Assembly: GCA_946222885.1 (NCBI GenBank)
Contig: CAMIAK010000012.1
Span: forward strand, 4,585 to 68,584
Direction of reading: 5' to 3'
DNA length: 64,000 bases
From: an uncultured Nesterenkonia sp.
GTDB taxonomy: Bacteria; Actinomycetota; Actinomycetes; Actinomycetales; Micrococcaceae
The position numbers and the translations under genes are program-made. Positions within the stretch are counted from its first letter, which is position 1. Each line of letters begins with the position of its first letter. Positions 26,382 through 35,043 of the stretch are shown piece after piece. The notes below the pieces were generated by a model. The model did no database searches, was not told the origin of the DNA, and saw only the letters and a program-made list of their open reading frames with translations.

Positions 26382-26409
26382 TGTTCGACGCCGGGCGCGG
26401 ATCGGATGG
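26382..26409 (-). promoter_or_regulatory. SigK-like promoter before the fasciclin gene
   Basis: Reading on the minus strand, CCATCC (26409-26404) is followed after 16 bases by CGAACA (26387-26382). The mycobacterial SigK promoter is CCATCC, 16-17 bases, CCGAAT, so the -35 box is exact and the -10 box is close. The site is 75 bases before the gene start. The match was made by eye. Confidence 0.5.
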
Positions 26410-26422
26410 GACGATTCGGAGA

Positions 26423-26437
26423 CTTTCACACTGAAAG
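26423..26437. promoter_or_regulatory. Palindrome CTTTCACACTGAAAG in a divergent promoter region
   Basis: A perfect 6-3-6 inverted repeat sits just upstream of the SigK-like promoter, between the fasciclin gene and the divergent SDR gene. It could be an operator for an unidentified regulator. Only its symmetry and position support this. Confidence 0.4.
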
Positions 26438-26563
26438 CGGACAGAGAGCGCCAGCAAACGGCATCGGACAACTCCTCGAGGCCTCCACCCACTAGGCTGA
26501 AGAACGGGGGTGCCTGCCTCACTGCTCAATCGCAACCGAACGTTCAGCCCCGGGGATGGTCGT

Positions 26564-28081
26564 ATGCCAGTCTTTGAACACAGTTCCTATCTGCCCTTCT
26601 CTCGCGAGGACGTCTTCAGTTGGTATTCCCGTCCCGGTGCCCTCACCCGGCTGCATCCGCCCTTCGCCGGGCGAGTGGTCAGTGAACCATCACACGGGCT
26701 CAAGGACGGTTCGGAGTCCAGTCTTGGCATTAACCTCCCGGGTCTTTTAGGCACTAGCCTGACAGCCGCTGCAGGGTTGATCTCCTCTCATACAGGCTTG
26801 CCGCTTCGTACCTGGCAGCAGTGGAACGCGCGGCATAGCGACTTCCGATTCGGCTCAGGATTCTCCGACCACATCATCTCCGGACCGCTGTCGTCGTGGC
26901 ACCACGAGCGGGAGTTCACCGATGAAGGCCAAGGAACGCGACTCGTCGAAAAGGTCCACTACCAGCTTCCCCTCATACGAAGGGCCCCGGCGGCCGTAGC
27001 CGAGGCAGCCTCATCGCGGTTCGATTCCGAACTGCGCCGAATCTTCGACTACAGGGAACGCCAAACGGCAGGAGAGTTGGCCTTCCACCAAAACGTGGGG
27101 AGCCTGTCCTCTTCGGCGCATCAGTCCAGGGTCCGCGTGGTCGCCGTCTCTGGGGCTTCGGGAACTGTCGGACAGCAAGTTTGTGCCATCCTCGGTGGTG
27201 CAGGAATCGAGGTTCGTCCTATGGTTCGCAGCTCCGCGGACCCCTCGCGCCGTCGAGCACGCCCTCGAGCCGGAGAAACAATTTCCTGGGATCCGCGCGC
27301 AGGGAAGCTGGATCCAGTGGATTTAGAGGGCGTCGACGCCGTGATCCATTTGGCAGGCCATCCATTAGCTGGACGGTTCACGGCGGCACACAAGCGCAAG
27401 GTCACAGAGTCCCGCATAGACAGTACAGCTCTCATCGCGCGGACTCTGGCACACCTTGAGACTGCAGACCGCCGAGGTCGCGCTCTGATCAACGGGTCGG
27501 CCATCGGGTTCTATGGCGCCACCCGCGACGACCGCACTCGCCACCAGGATATTCTCACCGAGGACTTACCACCAGGTACAGACTTCCTGGCGGAAGTGTG
27601 TCGCGAGTGGGAGAACGCCACCATGCCGGCGCGCGATGCCGGGGTACGGGTCTCAATGATCCGAACCGGTATCGTCCAGACGCCCACCGCGGGTGTGTTG
27701 CAGCAGATGCTGCCCCTTTTCGCGCTCGGGTTGGGCGGGCGGCTGGGTTCCCACCAGTGGCAGAGCTGGATCAGCATCGACGACATTGCCTCCCTGGTCG
27801 TGCACGCTGCACTGGAAGGTTCCGTCGAGGGCCCCCTCAACGCCACGGCTCCACATCCGGTCCAAGCGAAGGACTACGCCAGGAGCCTTGCAGCAGTGCT
27901 GAACCGTCCTGCTGCTGTGCCTGTGCCCCGCTTCGGCCCACAGCTGGTTCTGGGTCGTCAGGGAGCTCGTGAAATTGCCAACGCTGACCAACGGGTCAGT
28001 GCCGAGAAGGCACTCGCAACGGGGTTCGGGTTCAGACACCCCTTCCTGCTGGGAGCGCTGCGGCATGTGCTCGGGCGCTGA
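26564..28081 (+). CDS. SRPBCC-SDR fusion protein, TIGR01777-type epimerase
   Basis: A 505-residue two-domain protein. Residues 1-150 resemble an SRPBCC/cyclase-like lipid-pocket domain (VFEHSSYLPFSREDVFSWYS, then GTRLVEKVHYQLPL). From about 190 an atypical SDR of the YfcH/TIGR01777 type follows: VVAVSGASGTVGQQVCAILG, VDAVIHLAGHPLAGRFT, INGSAIGFYGATRDD and WISIDDIASLVVHAAL. I start at ATG 26564 rather than the frame's earlier GTG at 26510, since the SRPBCC domain begins here. The substrate is unknown. Proteins of this kind often neighbour carotenoid or lipid genes. Confidence 0.82.
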   Translation: MPVFEHSSYLPFSREDVFSWYSRPGALTRLHPPFAGRVVSEPSHGLKDGSESSLGINLPGLLGTSLTAAAGLISSHTGLPLRTWQQWNARHSDFRFGSGFSDHIISGPLSSWHHEREFTDEGQGTRLVEKVHYQLPLIRRAPAAVAEAASSRFDSELRRIFDYRERQTAGELAFHQNVGSLSSSAHQSRVRVVAVSGASGTVGQQVCAILGGAGIEVRPMVRSSADPSRRRARPRAGETISWDPRAGKLDPVDLEGVDAVIHLAGHPLAGRFTAAHKRKVTESRIDSTALIARTLAHLETADRRGRALINGSAIGFYGATRDDRTRHQDILTEDLPPGTDFLAEVCREWENATMPARDAGVRVSMIRTGIVQTPTAGVLQQMLPLFALGLGGRLGSHQWQSWISIDDIASLVVHAALEGSVEGPLNATAPHPVQAKDYARSLAAVLNRPAAVPVPRFGPQLVLGRQGAREIANADQRVSAEKALATGFGFRHPFLLGALRHVLGR

Positions 28082-28366
28082 GCGGCACTGAGCAGCGCGC
28101 TAGGGCGTGTTCCCGCCGAGGCAGACGCAGGGCCGCCCGACCGTGGACGGCGTATGGGAGGACCTGCTCACCCACCTGGAGGAACGGGATGCCGCATACT
28201 GGGGAATCGGGGAACCATTGGTCGTTCTGGCGGCCACTGAAACGTTGAATCCAACGGTCTCTTCGGCCTGCCGCGTTCGGCCGGAACACAGCCTGAGATA
28301 GTTGAATGGGCTAAGAGCGTGAATAAACCTCAGACGAGGACTACAGAGCCGAAAGGCGGCACATGG

Positions 28367-29833
28367 ATGGCACACATCGCTGTGACAGGAGCGACCGGCT
28401 ACATCGGGGGTCGCCTGGTTCCCCAGCTACTCGAAGCAGGGCATACGGTCCGTGTCCTGACCCGGCGTGCGGAGTCCTTGCGGGACGTACCCTGGCGCGA
28501 CGATGTCGAAGTGGTTGAAGGTGACCTCTCTGATCCAGACAGCGCCCGCACACTCTGCCAAGAGATAGATGTGCTCTACTTCTTGGTCCATTCGATGAGC
28601 GGTGGCCGCGATTTTGCAGCAACTGACAAGCGATGCGCGGAAGCAGTCGGCAACGCCGCTGCGGAGTGTGACATCGAGAGCATCATCTATCTTTCCGGCC
28701 TGCATCCGACAGGTAAACTCAGCCCTCATCTGCAATCGCGGGTCGAAGTCGGCGAGATCCTGGAGGCGAGCGGGGTTCCGGTGCTCACCCTGCAGGCCGG
28801 GTTGGTGATCGGTTCCGGCTCCGCAAGCTTTGAGATGATTCGCCATCTCACCGACGTTCTGCCAGCCATGCCGTCCCCGCGCTGGGTTCTGAACCGAGTC
28901 CAACCCATCGCAATCCGAGACGCCTTGCACTACCTCACCCAGGCTGCCAACCTCGAGCTCTCCGGAAGTCTTCGGTGCGATATCGGCGGCCCGGACGTCC
29001 ACACCTACGCACAGTTGATGAAGCTCTATGCACGAGCAGCCGGGCTCCGGCCGCCGACCGTCATCCCCTTGCCCGTGCTGACCCCATGGCTGGCAGCTCA
29101 ATGGGTCAACCTCGTTACACCTATACCGCGCTCCTTGGCCGTACCGCTGGTCCAGTCGCTCCAGCACGATTGCGTGGTCAAAGAGCACGCCGTCGACGAT
29201 CTCATCCGCAGACCCAAAAACGGCCTGACCGCCTACGAGACCGCCGTCGAACTGGCGCTCGATAAGATCTCAGCGGACCGTGTGGAGACAACCTGGGCCG
29301 GGGCTCACCCCCTGAAGGTTCCGTCCGAGCCGCTGCCCTCTGATCCTGGATGGACGGGACGAACCGTCCTGACCGATGAGCGTCAGGTACGCACCTCGGC
29401 CTCCCCGGAAGCAGTGTTCGCGGTCATCGAGAGCATCGGCGGAGACAAAGGATACTTCTCTCTGTCGCGGGCTTGGAGGGTCAGAGGACTGGCTGACAAA
29501 CTCGTCGGAGGAGTGGGGCTGGGCCGAGGGCGTCGCAGCCGCCGGCGGCTGCAGCTCGGTGACGCAGTGGACTGGTGGCGGGTCGAAAGTCTGGACCGGG
29601 GGAAACGGCTGCGGCTGCGCGCCGAGATGAAGATGCCTGGCCGGGCTTGGCTGGAATTTATCGTCCGACCAGAGGGCGAAGGGGCCCTCTGCACTCAGCG
29701 GGCAATCTTCTTCCCGGCTGGACTGGCCGGACGGGCCTACTGGTTGGCGCTGGCTCCCTTCCATGCCGTCATCTTCCGGGGAATGGCTTCACGACTCGCG
29801 CGAGAAGCGGAGACTGGAGGGGTACCGGACTGA
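28367..29833 (+). CDS. NAD(P)H-binding SDR protein with C-terminal DUF2867
   Basis: A 488-residue protein. The N-terminal Rossmann domain starts with IAVTGATGYIGGRLVPQLLE and includes IIYLSGLHPTGKLSPHLQSR, an NmrA-like atypical SDR. From about residue 345 a DUF2867 domain follows (VFAVIESIGGDKGYFSLSRA, then VGLGRGRRSRRRLQLGDAVD), related to SRPBCC folds. I start at ATG 28367, with AAAGG six bases upstream; an earlier in-frame GTG at 28319 lacks a good ribosome site. The 237 bases before 28319 contain no gene I can support. Function is unknown. It lies just upstream of the carotenoid operon and may share its biology. Confidence 0.82.
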   Translation: MAHIAVTGATGYIGGRLVPQLLEAGHTVRVLTRRAESLRDVPWRDDVEVVEGDLSDPDSARTLCQEIDVLYFLVHSMSGGRDFAATDKRCAEAVGNAAAECDIESIIYLSGLHPTGKLSPHLQSRVEVGEILEASGVPVLTLQAGLVIGSGSASFEMIRHLTDVLPAMPSPRWVLNRVQPIAIRDALHYLTQAANLELSGSLRCDIGGPDVHTYAQLMKLYARAAGLRPPTVIPLPVLTPWLAAQWVNLVTPIPRSLAVPLVQSLQHDCVVKEHAVDDLIRRPKNGLTAYETAVELALDKISADRVETTWAGAHPLKVPSEPLPSDPGWTGRTVLTDERQVRTSASPEAVFAVIESIGGDKGYFSLSRAWRVRGLADKLVGGVGLGRGRRSRRRLQLGDAVDWWRVESLDRGKRLRLRAEMKMPGRAWLEFIVRPEGEGALCTQRAIFFPAGLAGRAYWLALAPFHAVIFRGMASRLAREAETGGVPD

Positions 29834-29877
29834 TGTCGATGTGCGGCCTCACTGGGGCATACGTTACAGTTTCCGAA

Positions 29878-29905
29878 GCTAGTAATTAGACAGGGTAACT
29901 ATTAT
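29878..29905 (+). promoter_or_regulatory. Promoter and operator of the idi-crt operon
   Basis: A TATTAT box at 29900-29905 ends seven bases before the GTG at 29912, the spacing of a leaderless transcript. It overlaps an imperfect inverted repeat, TAGTAATTAG then GGTAACTA (29880-29901), whose TAACTA half also occurs in the palindrome before the MarR gene. A MarR-type repressor bound here would block the -10 region. I see no good -35 box. Confidence 0.5.
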
Positions 29906-29911
29906 GGGCGG

Positions 29912-30483
29912 GTGAAAGTGACTCACGACACTTCTCGGCAGGTGGTTCTCGTGAACCCAGAGGGCGAACCCTATGGGGCTCACCCCAAACGATCGGTGCA
30001 CAGCGCAGACACCCCGCTGCACCTGGGCTTCTCATGTCACGTCCTCAATCCTGCAGGAGAAGTTCTGGTCAGCCGGCGAGCTCTGAGCAAGCGGACGTGG
30101 CCGGGGGTGTGGACCAATGCGTTCTGCGGGCATCCCGCTCCGGGTGAAGGGTGGGAAGACGCTGTGACCCGGCACGCCTTGAAGAACTGGGGCTGGAGCT
30201 CAGCCTCCTATCACTCGCCCTCCCGAATTTCCGCTATTGTGCCACCGATGCCTCTGGCGTGGTGGAGAACGAGATATGCCCGGTGTTCACCGCAGTCACC
30301 TCCTGCCGGCCCAGTCCTAACCCAGCCGAAGCGATGGAAGTCGCGTGGTCTGCCACAGACGATGTTGCGCGAGCAGTCCACCACGCCCCCTGGGCATTCA
30401 GCCCGTGGTTCACCCTCCAGGTCCCCCAGATGGACATGTACCAGGCAGAGGCCCGACAAGCTCACGATACTGCTGAGTCATGA
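29912..30483 (+). pseudogene. idi: Isopentenyl-diphosphate delta-isomerase (type I), frameshifted
   Basis: The first frame reads from GTG 29912 through HLGFSCHVLNPAGEVLVSRR and TWPGVWTNAFCGHPAPGEGW, with the catalytic Cys in the NAFCGHP motif, to DAVTRHAL near 30180. A second frame then carries the rest: EELGLELSLLSLALPNFRY, ASGVVENEICPVF and WAFSPWFTLQ, ending at 30483. Adding one base near 30178 (GCCTTGAA to GCCCTTGAA) joins them as DAVTRHALEELGLEL and gives the expected length of about 190 residues. The break hits the Nudix helix, so an unrepaired product would be dead. The stop overlaps crtB (ATGA). Confidence 0.85.
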
Positions 30484-31352
30484 GCGGCCTGGACCTCTAT
30501 ACACGCACAGCCACAGATGCTGCCTCCCGTGTCATCACTGCCTATTCGACCTCGTTCGGAATGGCAGCGAACCTGCTTCCGGCCGACCGTCGACGAGGAA
30601 TCACCAACATCTATGCCCTTGTCCGCATCGCCGACGAAATCGTAGACGGGACCGCCGAAGAAGCGGGTCTGACCGCGGACCAACGGCGCAAAGTCCTGGA
30701 TGGACTGGAGCAGGAGGTCCTTTCGGGGACTGCGCATGGATTCAGTGCCAACCCGGTGGTGCATGCATTCGCCGTCACCGCCCGCGGCGCAGGAATCGAA
30801 ACGCCGCTGATCGGGAGTTTCTTCGACTCGATGCGCAGGGATCTAAGTCCCGTCGAACGCCTCAGCCGCGCAGAGTATGAAGAGTATGTGTATGGCTCGG
30901 CTGAAGTCGTCGGGCTGATGTGCTTGCGCGTTTTCCTTCGGGGCGACGCGATGGATGCTGAACAGTTGCAGCAGGTCGAACATGGGGCTGCTCGCCTCGG
31001 TGCGGCTTTCCAGAAGATCAACTTCCTGCGTGACCTCGGCGACGACGCGGCTCAACTGGGCCGCGCCTACTTCCCGGGGGCCGTACCGGGCCAGCTCAGC
31101 GATCGGGACAAGGAGAACATCCTCGATGAGATAGATGAGGATCTGGCCGCAGCGATGATCGCTATTCCTCAGCTTCCTCCCGGTCCGCGCCGGGCCACGT
31201 TGCTAGCTGCGCGCCTCTTTGAGGATGTCGCCGCACGGCTGCGCCGCACGCCGACCGATGAGATTCTGCAGCACCGTGTAACCGTTCCTCTGCACAGGAA
31301 GGCGTACATCCTGTTGAAGGCCCTGCGACCAGTGAGCTTCAGGGGACTGTGA
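30480..31352 (+). CDS. crtB: Phytoene synthase
   Basis: A 290-residue trans-isoprenyl synthase that joins two GGPP molecules to phytoene. The first Asp-rich motif region is YALVRIADEIVDG (near residue 42) and the second is FQKINFLRDLGDD (near residue 178); YVYGSAEVVGLMCL lies between. Coupled to idi upstream (ATGA) and crtI downstream (TGATG). No geranylgeranyl diphosphate synthase gene (crtE) is visible in this window, so the precursor must come from elsewhere. Confidence 0.94.
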   Translation: MSGLDLYTRTATDAASRVITAYSTSFGMAANLLPADRRRGITNIYALVRIADEIVDGTAEEAGLTADQRRKVLDGLEQEVLSGTAHGFSANPVVHAFAVTARGAGIETPLIGSFFDSMRRDLSPVERLSRAEYEEYVYGSAEVVGLMCLRVFLRGDAMDAEQLQQVEHGAARLGAAFQKINFLRDLGDDAAQLGRAYFPGAVPGQLSDRDKENILDEIDEDLAAAMIAIPQLPPGPRRATLLAARLFEDVAARLRRTPTDEILQHRVTVPLHRKAYILLKALRPVSFRGL

Positions 31353-32941
31353 TGAAGGATTCCAGAGATAGCCCCCGCACCGCCGTCATCATCGGGGCAG
31401 GCTTTTCCGGTCTGGCCACCGCAGCGCTGCTGGCTCGTGACGGGTTGGATGTGACTGTTCTTGAAGCCCGTGACTCCCTGGGCGGACGCGCCGGTGAATG
31501 GCGCCGGCAGGGTTTCCGCTTCGAGACCGGTCCGTCCTGGTATCTGATGCCTGAAGCTTTCGACCGCTTCTTCGAAGACATGGGGACCACCACGGCGGAG
31601 GAGCTGGAACTTATCCCCCTCGACCCTGCCTACCGGGTGTTCTTCGAGGAGCAGGACCAGCCCTTCGACCTCCCTGACCAGGACTCGCTCGGCGCATTGC
31701 AGGAGTTGGAGCATACGCCCGGGTCACTGGCTGCCTATATGAGGTCCGCCGAAGGGACGTGTCGACTCGCAACGGACCGGCTCCTATACTCGGCCTACGA
31801 TTCTGTGCAGGACTTCACCGATCCTGAGCTGCTCCGGCGGCTGCCGAGGCTCCTGAAGCTGCTCTTTGAACCGTTGGAGCGCTTCATCGGCCGTCACACC
31901 TCCGATTCGCGAGTACAGAAGATTCTGGGATATCCGGCGGTGTTCCTGGGAACCTCGCCCACGTCTGCACCGAGCCTCTATCACCTGATGAGTCACCTGG
32001 ACATCAACCAGTCAGTGCTCTACCCGCGTGGAGGCTTCAGCGCGGTTGTAGAAGCTGTGGCCCGTCTGGCGCGACAGCATGGAGCCCACCTGCACACCGG
32101 CCATCGGGTCACGGAGGTCTTGACAGAGGGCAGACGCGTAACTGGGGTGCGTTTCACCGGCCCTGATGGGGAGCATCACACGTTGACCGCAGACATCGTA
32201 GTCTCCAGCGCGGACATGCACCATACTGAGTCTGCGCTTCTGGCGCCAGCCTTCCGTAGCCGTTCGACGGCTTCCTGGAGGCGGCGAAACCCCGGGCCCG
32301 GTGCGGTACTGGCTCTGCTGGGCGTTGAGGGCGAGCTGCCTGAACTTGCCCATCATTCGCTGTTCTTCACCGAGGACTGGCAGCGGGGATTCGAAGAGAT
32401 CGATGGTGTGCGCCCTGCCTCGGGGCCTCCGCGGTCCCTCTACGTCTGTAGACCCAGCGCTACGGACGAGGTCGCCCCGCCGGGGCATGAGAATCTCTTC
32501 GTGCTGATTCCTGTCCGAGCAGATCCCGGCATCGGAGCAGGGGGCATCGACGGGGACGGTTCGCCCCTGGTAGAGAGGACCGTGGCCGAAGCCATCGACC
32601 AGATCGCCTCCTGGGCGGGCATTCCCGATCTGGCCTCACGTGTTCGCGTACGCCGCAGCATCGGTCCGGCCGATTTCGAGAGCGAGTTCGGGGCATGGCG
32701 CGGGGGTGCTCTGGGGCCGGCACACACTCTTGGGCAGAGTGCGTTCCTGAGAGGGCCTATCCGTTCTGCGAAGCTCAACGGCCTGTATTACGCTGGTTCA
32801 ACAACAATGCCGGGAATCGGAGTGCCGATGTGCCTGATCAGCGCAGAACTGGTCCGGACGTCTGTCCGCCGAGGACCTCAGAAGTCCCTCTCCAAGCTCT
32901 TCCAGCACCGACGACGCCGTCAAGAGGTGCACCGTGCCTGA
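31352..32941 (+). CDS. crtI: Phytoene desaturase
   Basis: A 529-residue FAD enzyme that desaturates phytoene, in this cluster type to lycopene. The N-terminal AVIIGAGFSGLATAALLARD and the following LEARDSLGGRAGEW bind FAD, and GLYYAGSTTMPGIGVPMCLI near the end is the family's C-terminal FAD motif. I use ATG 31352, which shares a base with the crtB stop; a GTG three bases earlier (31349) is equally possible. The frame is intact and length is typical. Confidence 0.94.
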   Translation: MKDSRDSPRTAVIIGAGFSGLATAALLARDGLDVTVLEARDSLGGRAGEWRRQGFRFETGPSWYLMPEAFDRFFEDMGTTTAEELELIPLDPAYRVFFEEQDQPFDLPDQDSLGALQELEHTPGSLAAYMRSAEGTCRLATDRLLYSAYDSVQDFTDPELLRRLPRLLKLLFEPLERFIGRHTSDSRVQKILGYPAVFLGTSPTSAPSLYHLMSHLDINQSVLYPRGGFSAVVEAVARLARQHGAHLHTGHRVTEVLTEGRRVTGVRFTGPDGEHHTLTADIVVSSADMHHTESALLAPAFRSRSTASWRRRNPGPGAVLALLGVEGELPELAHHSLFFTEDWQRGFEEIDGVRPASGPPRSLYVCRPSATDEVAPPGHENLFVLIPVRADPGIGAGGIDGDGSPLVERTVAEAIDQIASWAGIPDLASRVRVRRSIGPADFESEFGAWRGGALGPAHTLGQSAFLRGPIRSAKLNGLYYAGSTTMPGIGVPMCLISAELVRTSVRRGPQKSLSKLFQHRRRRQEVHRA

Positions 32942-33269
32942 AGCATTGATCGGCCTGGCTTACCTCACGGCTCTCCTGGTCTCCTTCAGCTGTATGCTCT
33001 TGGTCGACTGGCGTTTCAGCCTGTTCCTCTTCCGTAACCCGCTCCGTGCCGGGCTGGTTCTGGCCGGAGGTCTGGTGTTCTTCCTGGCATGGGACCTCAC
33101 AGCAATCTCCCTGGGCATCTTTCTCCACGGTCCAGCCCCTTATATGACCGGCATCATGCTGGCCCCGGAGCTGCCCCTGGAGGAATTGGTCTTCCTGCTC
33201 TTCCTCTGCCACCTGACTATGGTCCTTGTGCTCGGATTCCAACGCCTGTTCACCCGAAGGGAGACATGA
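32934..33269 (+). CDS. crtYe: C50 carotenoid epsilon-cyclase subunit CrtYe
   Basis: A 111-residue membrane protein with three hydrophobic segments. The LAPELPLEELVFLLFLCHLT motif holds the paired acidic residues of heterodimeric lycopene-cyclase-type proteins. It works with CrtYf to cyclise the C50 intermediate made by CrtEb, as in decaprenoxanthin synthesis in Corynebacterium. It starts with GTG 32934, inside the crtI end (8 bases), and overlaps crtYf. The ring type formed (epsilon, beta or gamma) cannot be settled by reading. Confidence 0.87.
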   Translation: MPEALIGLAYLTALLVSFSCMLLVDWRFSLFLFRNPLRAGLVLAGGLVFFLAWDLTAISLGIFLHGPAPYMTGIMLAPELPLEELVFLLFLCHLTMVLVLGFQRLFTRRET

Positions 33270-33613
33270 TGGGCGCGAGCACATATATGGTCCTCAGCTC
33301 AGGATTCATCGCAATCACAGTGGTCGTAGCGTGCGTGGCGGCCAAAGTTCGCGGTGGGTCAACACCACCCGGGCGTCTCCTCGTCTCCATCGCCGCAGCA
33401 GCGGCGGCCCTGATGCTGCTCACCGCGGTCTTCGATAACATCATGATCGGCGTAGGACTGTTCAGCTACGCCGCGCACGTGATCTCCGGACTCCGTCTGG
33501 GGCTGGCTCCGATAGAGGACTTCGCCTATCCCCTCGCGGCGGTCATCCTGCTGCCGTCACTGTGGGTTCTCCTTGAACCTCTGCGCGGCCACAGGAGTGA
33601 CAATGATCGCTGA
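33266..33613 (+). CDS. crtYf: C50 carotenoid epsilon-cyclase subunit CrtYf
   Basis: A 115-residue membrane protein, second half of the heterodimeric cyclase. FDNIMIGVGLFSYAAHVISG, followed by LRLGLAPIEDFAYPLAAVIL, contains the conserved PIEDF acidic motif. Two adjacent ATGs (33266 and 33269) are possible; the first overlaps the crtYe stop (ATGA). Its 3' end overlaps crtEb by 11 bases. Confidence 0.88.
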   Translation: MMGASTYMVLSSGFIAITVVVACVAAKVRGGSTPPGRLLVSIAAAAAALMLLTAVFDNIMIGVGLFSYAAHVISGLRLGLAPIEDFAYPLAAVILLPSLWVLLEPLRGHRSDNDR

Positions 33614-34460
33614 GATCGTGCGCTCCTCGCGGCCGCTGAACTGGGTCAACACTGCCTATCCCTTCGCCGCGGCCTGGCTGCTGAGCGGTGGAGGCTGGGA
33701 GTCAGCGCTGATCGTGGGGACTCTGTTCTTCCTGGTTCCCTACAACGTGGCGCTCTACGGCATCAACGATGTCTTCGACCATGCCTCAGATCTGGCGAAT
33801 CCTCGTAAGGGCGGCTCAGAGGGCGCCCTGCTGGACACTTCCCTGCACCGGCCCGTCCTGATCGCCAGCGCAGTTTCAGTGCTCCCTTTTCTCCTGGTTC
33901 TGATCCCCATGGGGGACCCCGTATCCTGGGCGGTCCTCGGCGTGAGCATGGTGGCGCTCTTGGCATACTCAGCGCCGCCGCTGCGCACCAAAGAGATCCC
34001 GGTGCTGGATTCGTTGACCTCCAGTCTGCACTTCGTGACCCCGGCAGCCTATGGAGCGGCACTCGCTGGGGCTGAGATCACTCCATTGTTAGCGTGTGCA
34101 CTGGGTGCATTCCTGCTTTGGGGAATGGCCAGTCACGCATTCGGAGCGGTTCAGGATATCGAACCCGACCGTGAGGCCGGCATCAGTTCGATCGCCACAG
34201 CGTTCGGTGCCGGCCCAACCGTCCGTCTGGCGTTGGTCCTTTGGACCGCAGCAGGCCTGCTGATTCTGGGGGGTGGATGGCCATGGCTTCTTTCAGCGCT
34301 GCTGGTGATCCCCTACCTCGCAGTGGGGCTGCCGTACCGGTCTCTGACCGATGAGCAGGCGGACCGCGCCCACAACGGATGGCGGCACTTCCTCTGGATC
34401 AATTACGCCGTAGGAGCCGCACTCACAATCCTGCTGCTGCTCGGTACGGGGCTGAACTGA
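33603..34460 (+). CDS. crtEb: Lycopene elongase (UbiA-type prenyltransferase)
   Basis: A 285-residue membrane prenyltransferase that adds dimethylallyl units to lycopene to give C50 carotenoids. The first Asp motif is NDVFDHASDLANPRKGG (near residue 58) and the second DIEPDREAGISSIATAFGAG (near 190), with eight or so membrane helices. I use ATG 33603, which overlaps the crtYf end; the open frame upstream is crtYf shadow. Its presence identifies the pigment class as C50. Confidence 0.92.
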   Translation: MIAEIVRSSRPLNWVNTAYPFAAAWLLSGGGWESALIVGTLFFLVPYNVALYGINDVFDHASDLANPRKGGSEGALLDTSLHRPVLIASAVSVLPFLLVLIPMGDPVSWAVLGVSMVALLAYSAPPLRTKEIPVLDSLTSSLHFVTPAAYGAALAGAEITPLLACALGAFLLWGMASHAFGAVQDIEPDREAGISSIATAFGAGPTVRLALVLWTAAGLLILGGGWPWLLSALLVIPYLAVGLPYRSLTDEQADRAHNGWRHFLWINYAVGAALTILLLLGTGLN

Positions 34461-34463
34461 AAG

Positions 34464-34937
34464 ATGCGTCTCTGGTCTGTCCACCCAGCTCTGCTCGACC
34501 GGCAGGGGCTCATCGCCTGTTGGCGAGAGTCGCTGCTCGCGCAGGCCGTTCTGCTCGGCCGCACCCGCGGGTACACCCGGCACCCGCAGCTAGAGCGCTT
34601 CCAGGCTCACTCCGAGCCGGGAGCGGCGGTCGGGGCGTACTTGGCACACCTTCACGCGGAGGCCCGACTGCGGGGCTATCGTTTCGACGCCGGGCGCATT
34701 GTCCATCCGCCTGTCCCGGCGGAGCTGTTGGGCGATGACCCAACCGCTGCCGCTGGCACCGTGCCGCGGATCAGCGTCTCCACTGGTCAGATGATCTATG
34801 AACGGGACCATCTGCGCGCCAAACTCGCGATCCGTTCCCCCCACCTACTCCAGAGTCTCGCGCAGGAAGGTGTACCGGCGGCCCATCCGCTCTTCCTGGT
34901 GGTCGAGGGCGAGATCGAACCGTGGGAGCGGTCATGA
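34464..34937 (+). CDS. Pyrimidine dimer DNA glycosylase (T4 endonuclease V family)
   Basis: A 157-residue protein. MRLWSVHPALLDRQGLIACW followed by RESLLAQAVLLGRTRGYTRHPQ, then LERFQAH and GYRFDAGRI, match the pyrimidine-dimer glycosylase family, which cuts the N-glycosyl bond at UV-induced dimers. It lies three bases after crtEb on the same strand, so it is the last gene of the carotenoid operon as read here. Pairing a photoprotective pigment with a UV repair enzyme makes a coherent UV-stress unit, and cotranscription is inferred from spacing. Confidence 0.82.
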   Translation: MRLWSVHPALLDRQGLIACWRESLLAQAVLLGRTRGYTRHPQLERFQAHSEPGAAVGAYLAHLHAEARLRGYRFDAGRIVHPPVPAELLGDDPTAAAGTVPRISVSTGQMIYERDHLRAKLAIRSPHLLQSLAQEGVPAAHPLFLVVEGEIEPWERS

Positions 34938-35043
34938 GCTCTCCCGCGGCTCGCGTTCGCGACCGGTGCCGATGCAGGAACACGCGAGCAGCCGGAGACT
35001 GACCACCCCAGAAATCAAGGGTTGGGATGTACACACCGCGGCA

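Noticed and set aside
28107..28301. Small plus-strand frame between the two SDR genes
   Set aside because: 65 codons with no start signal and no conserved pattern; treated as intergenic.
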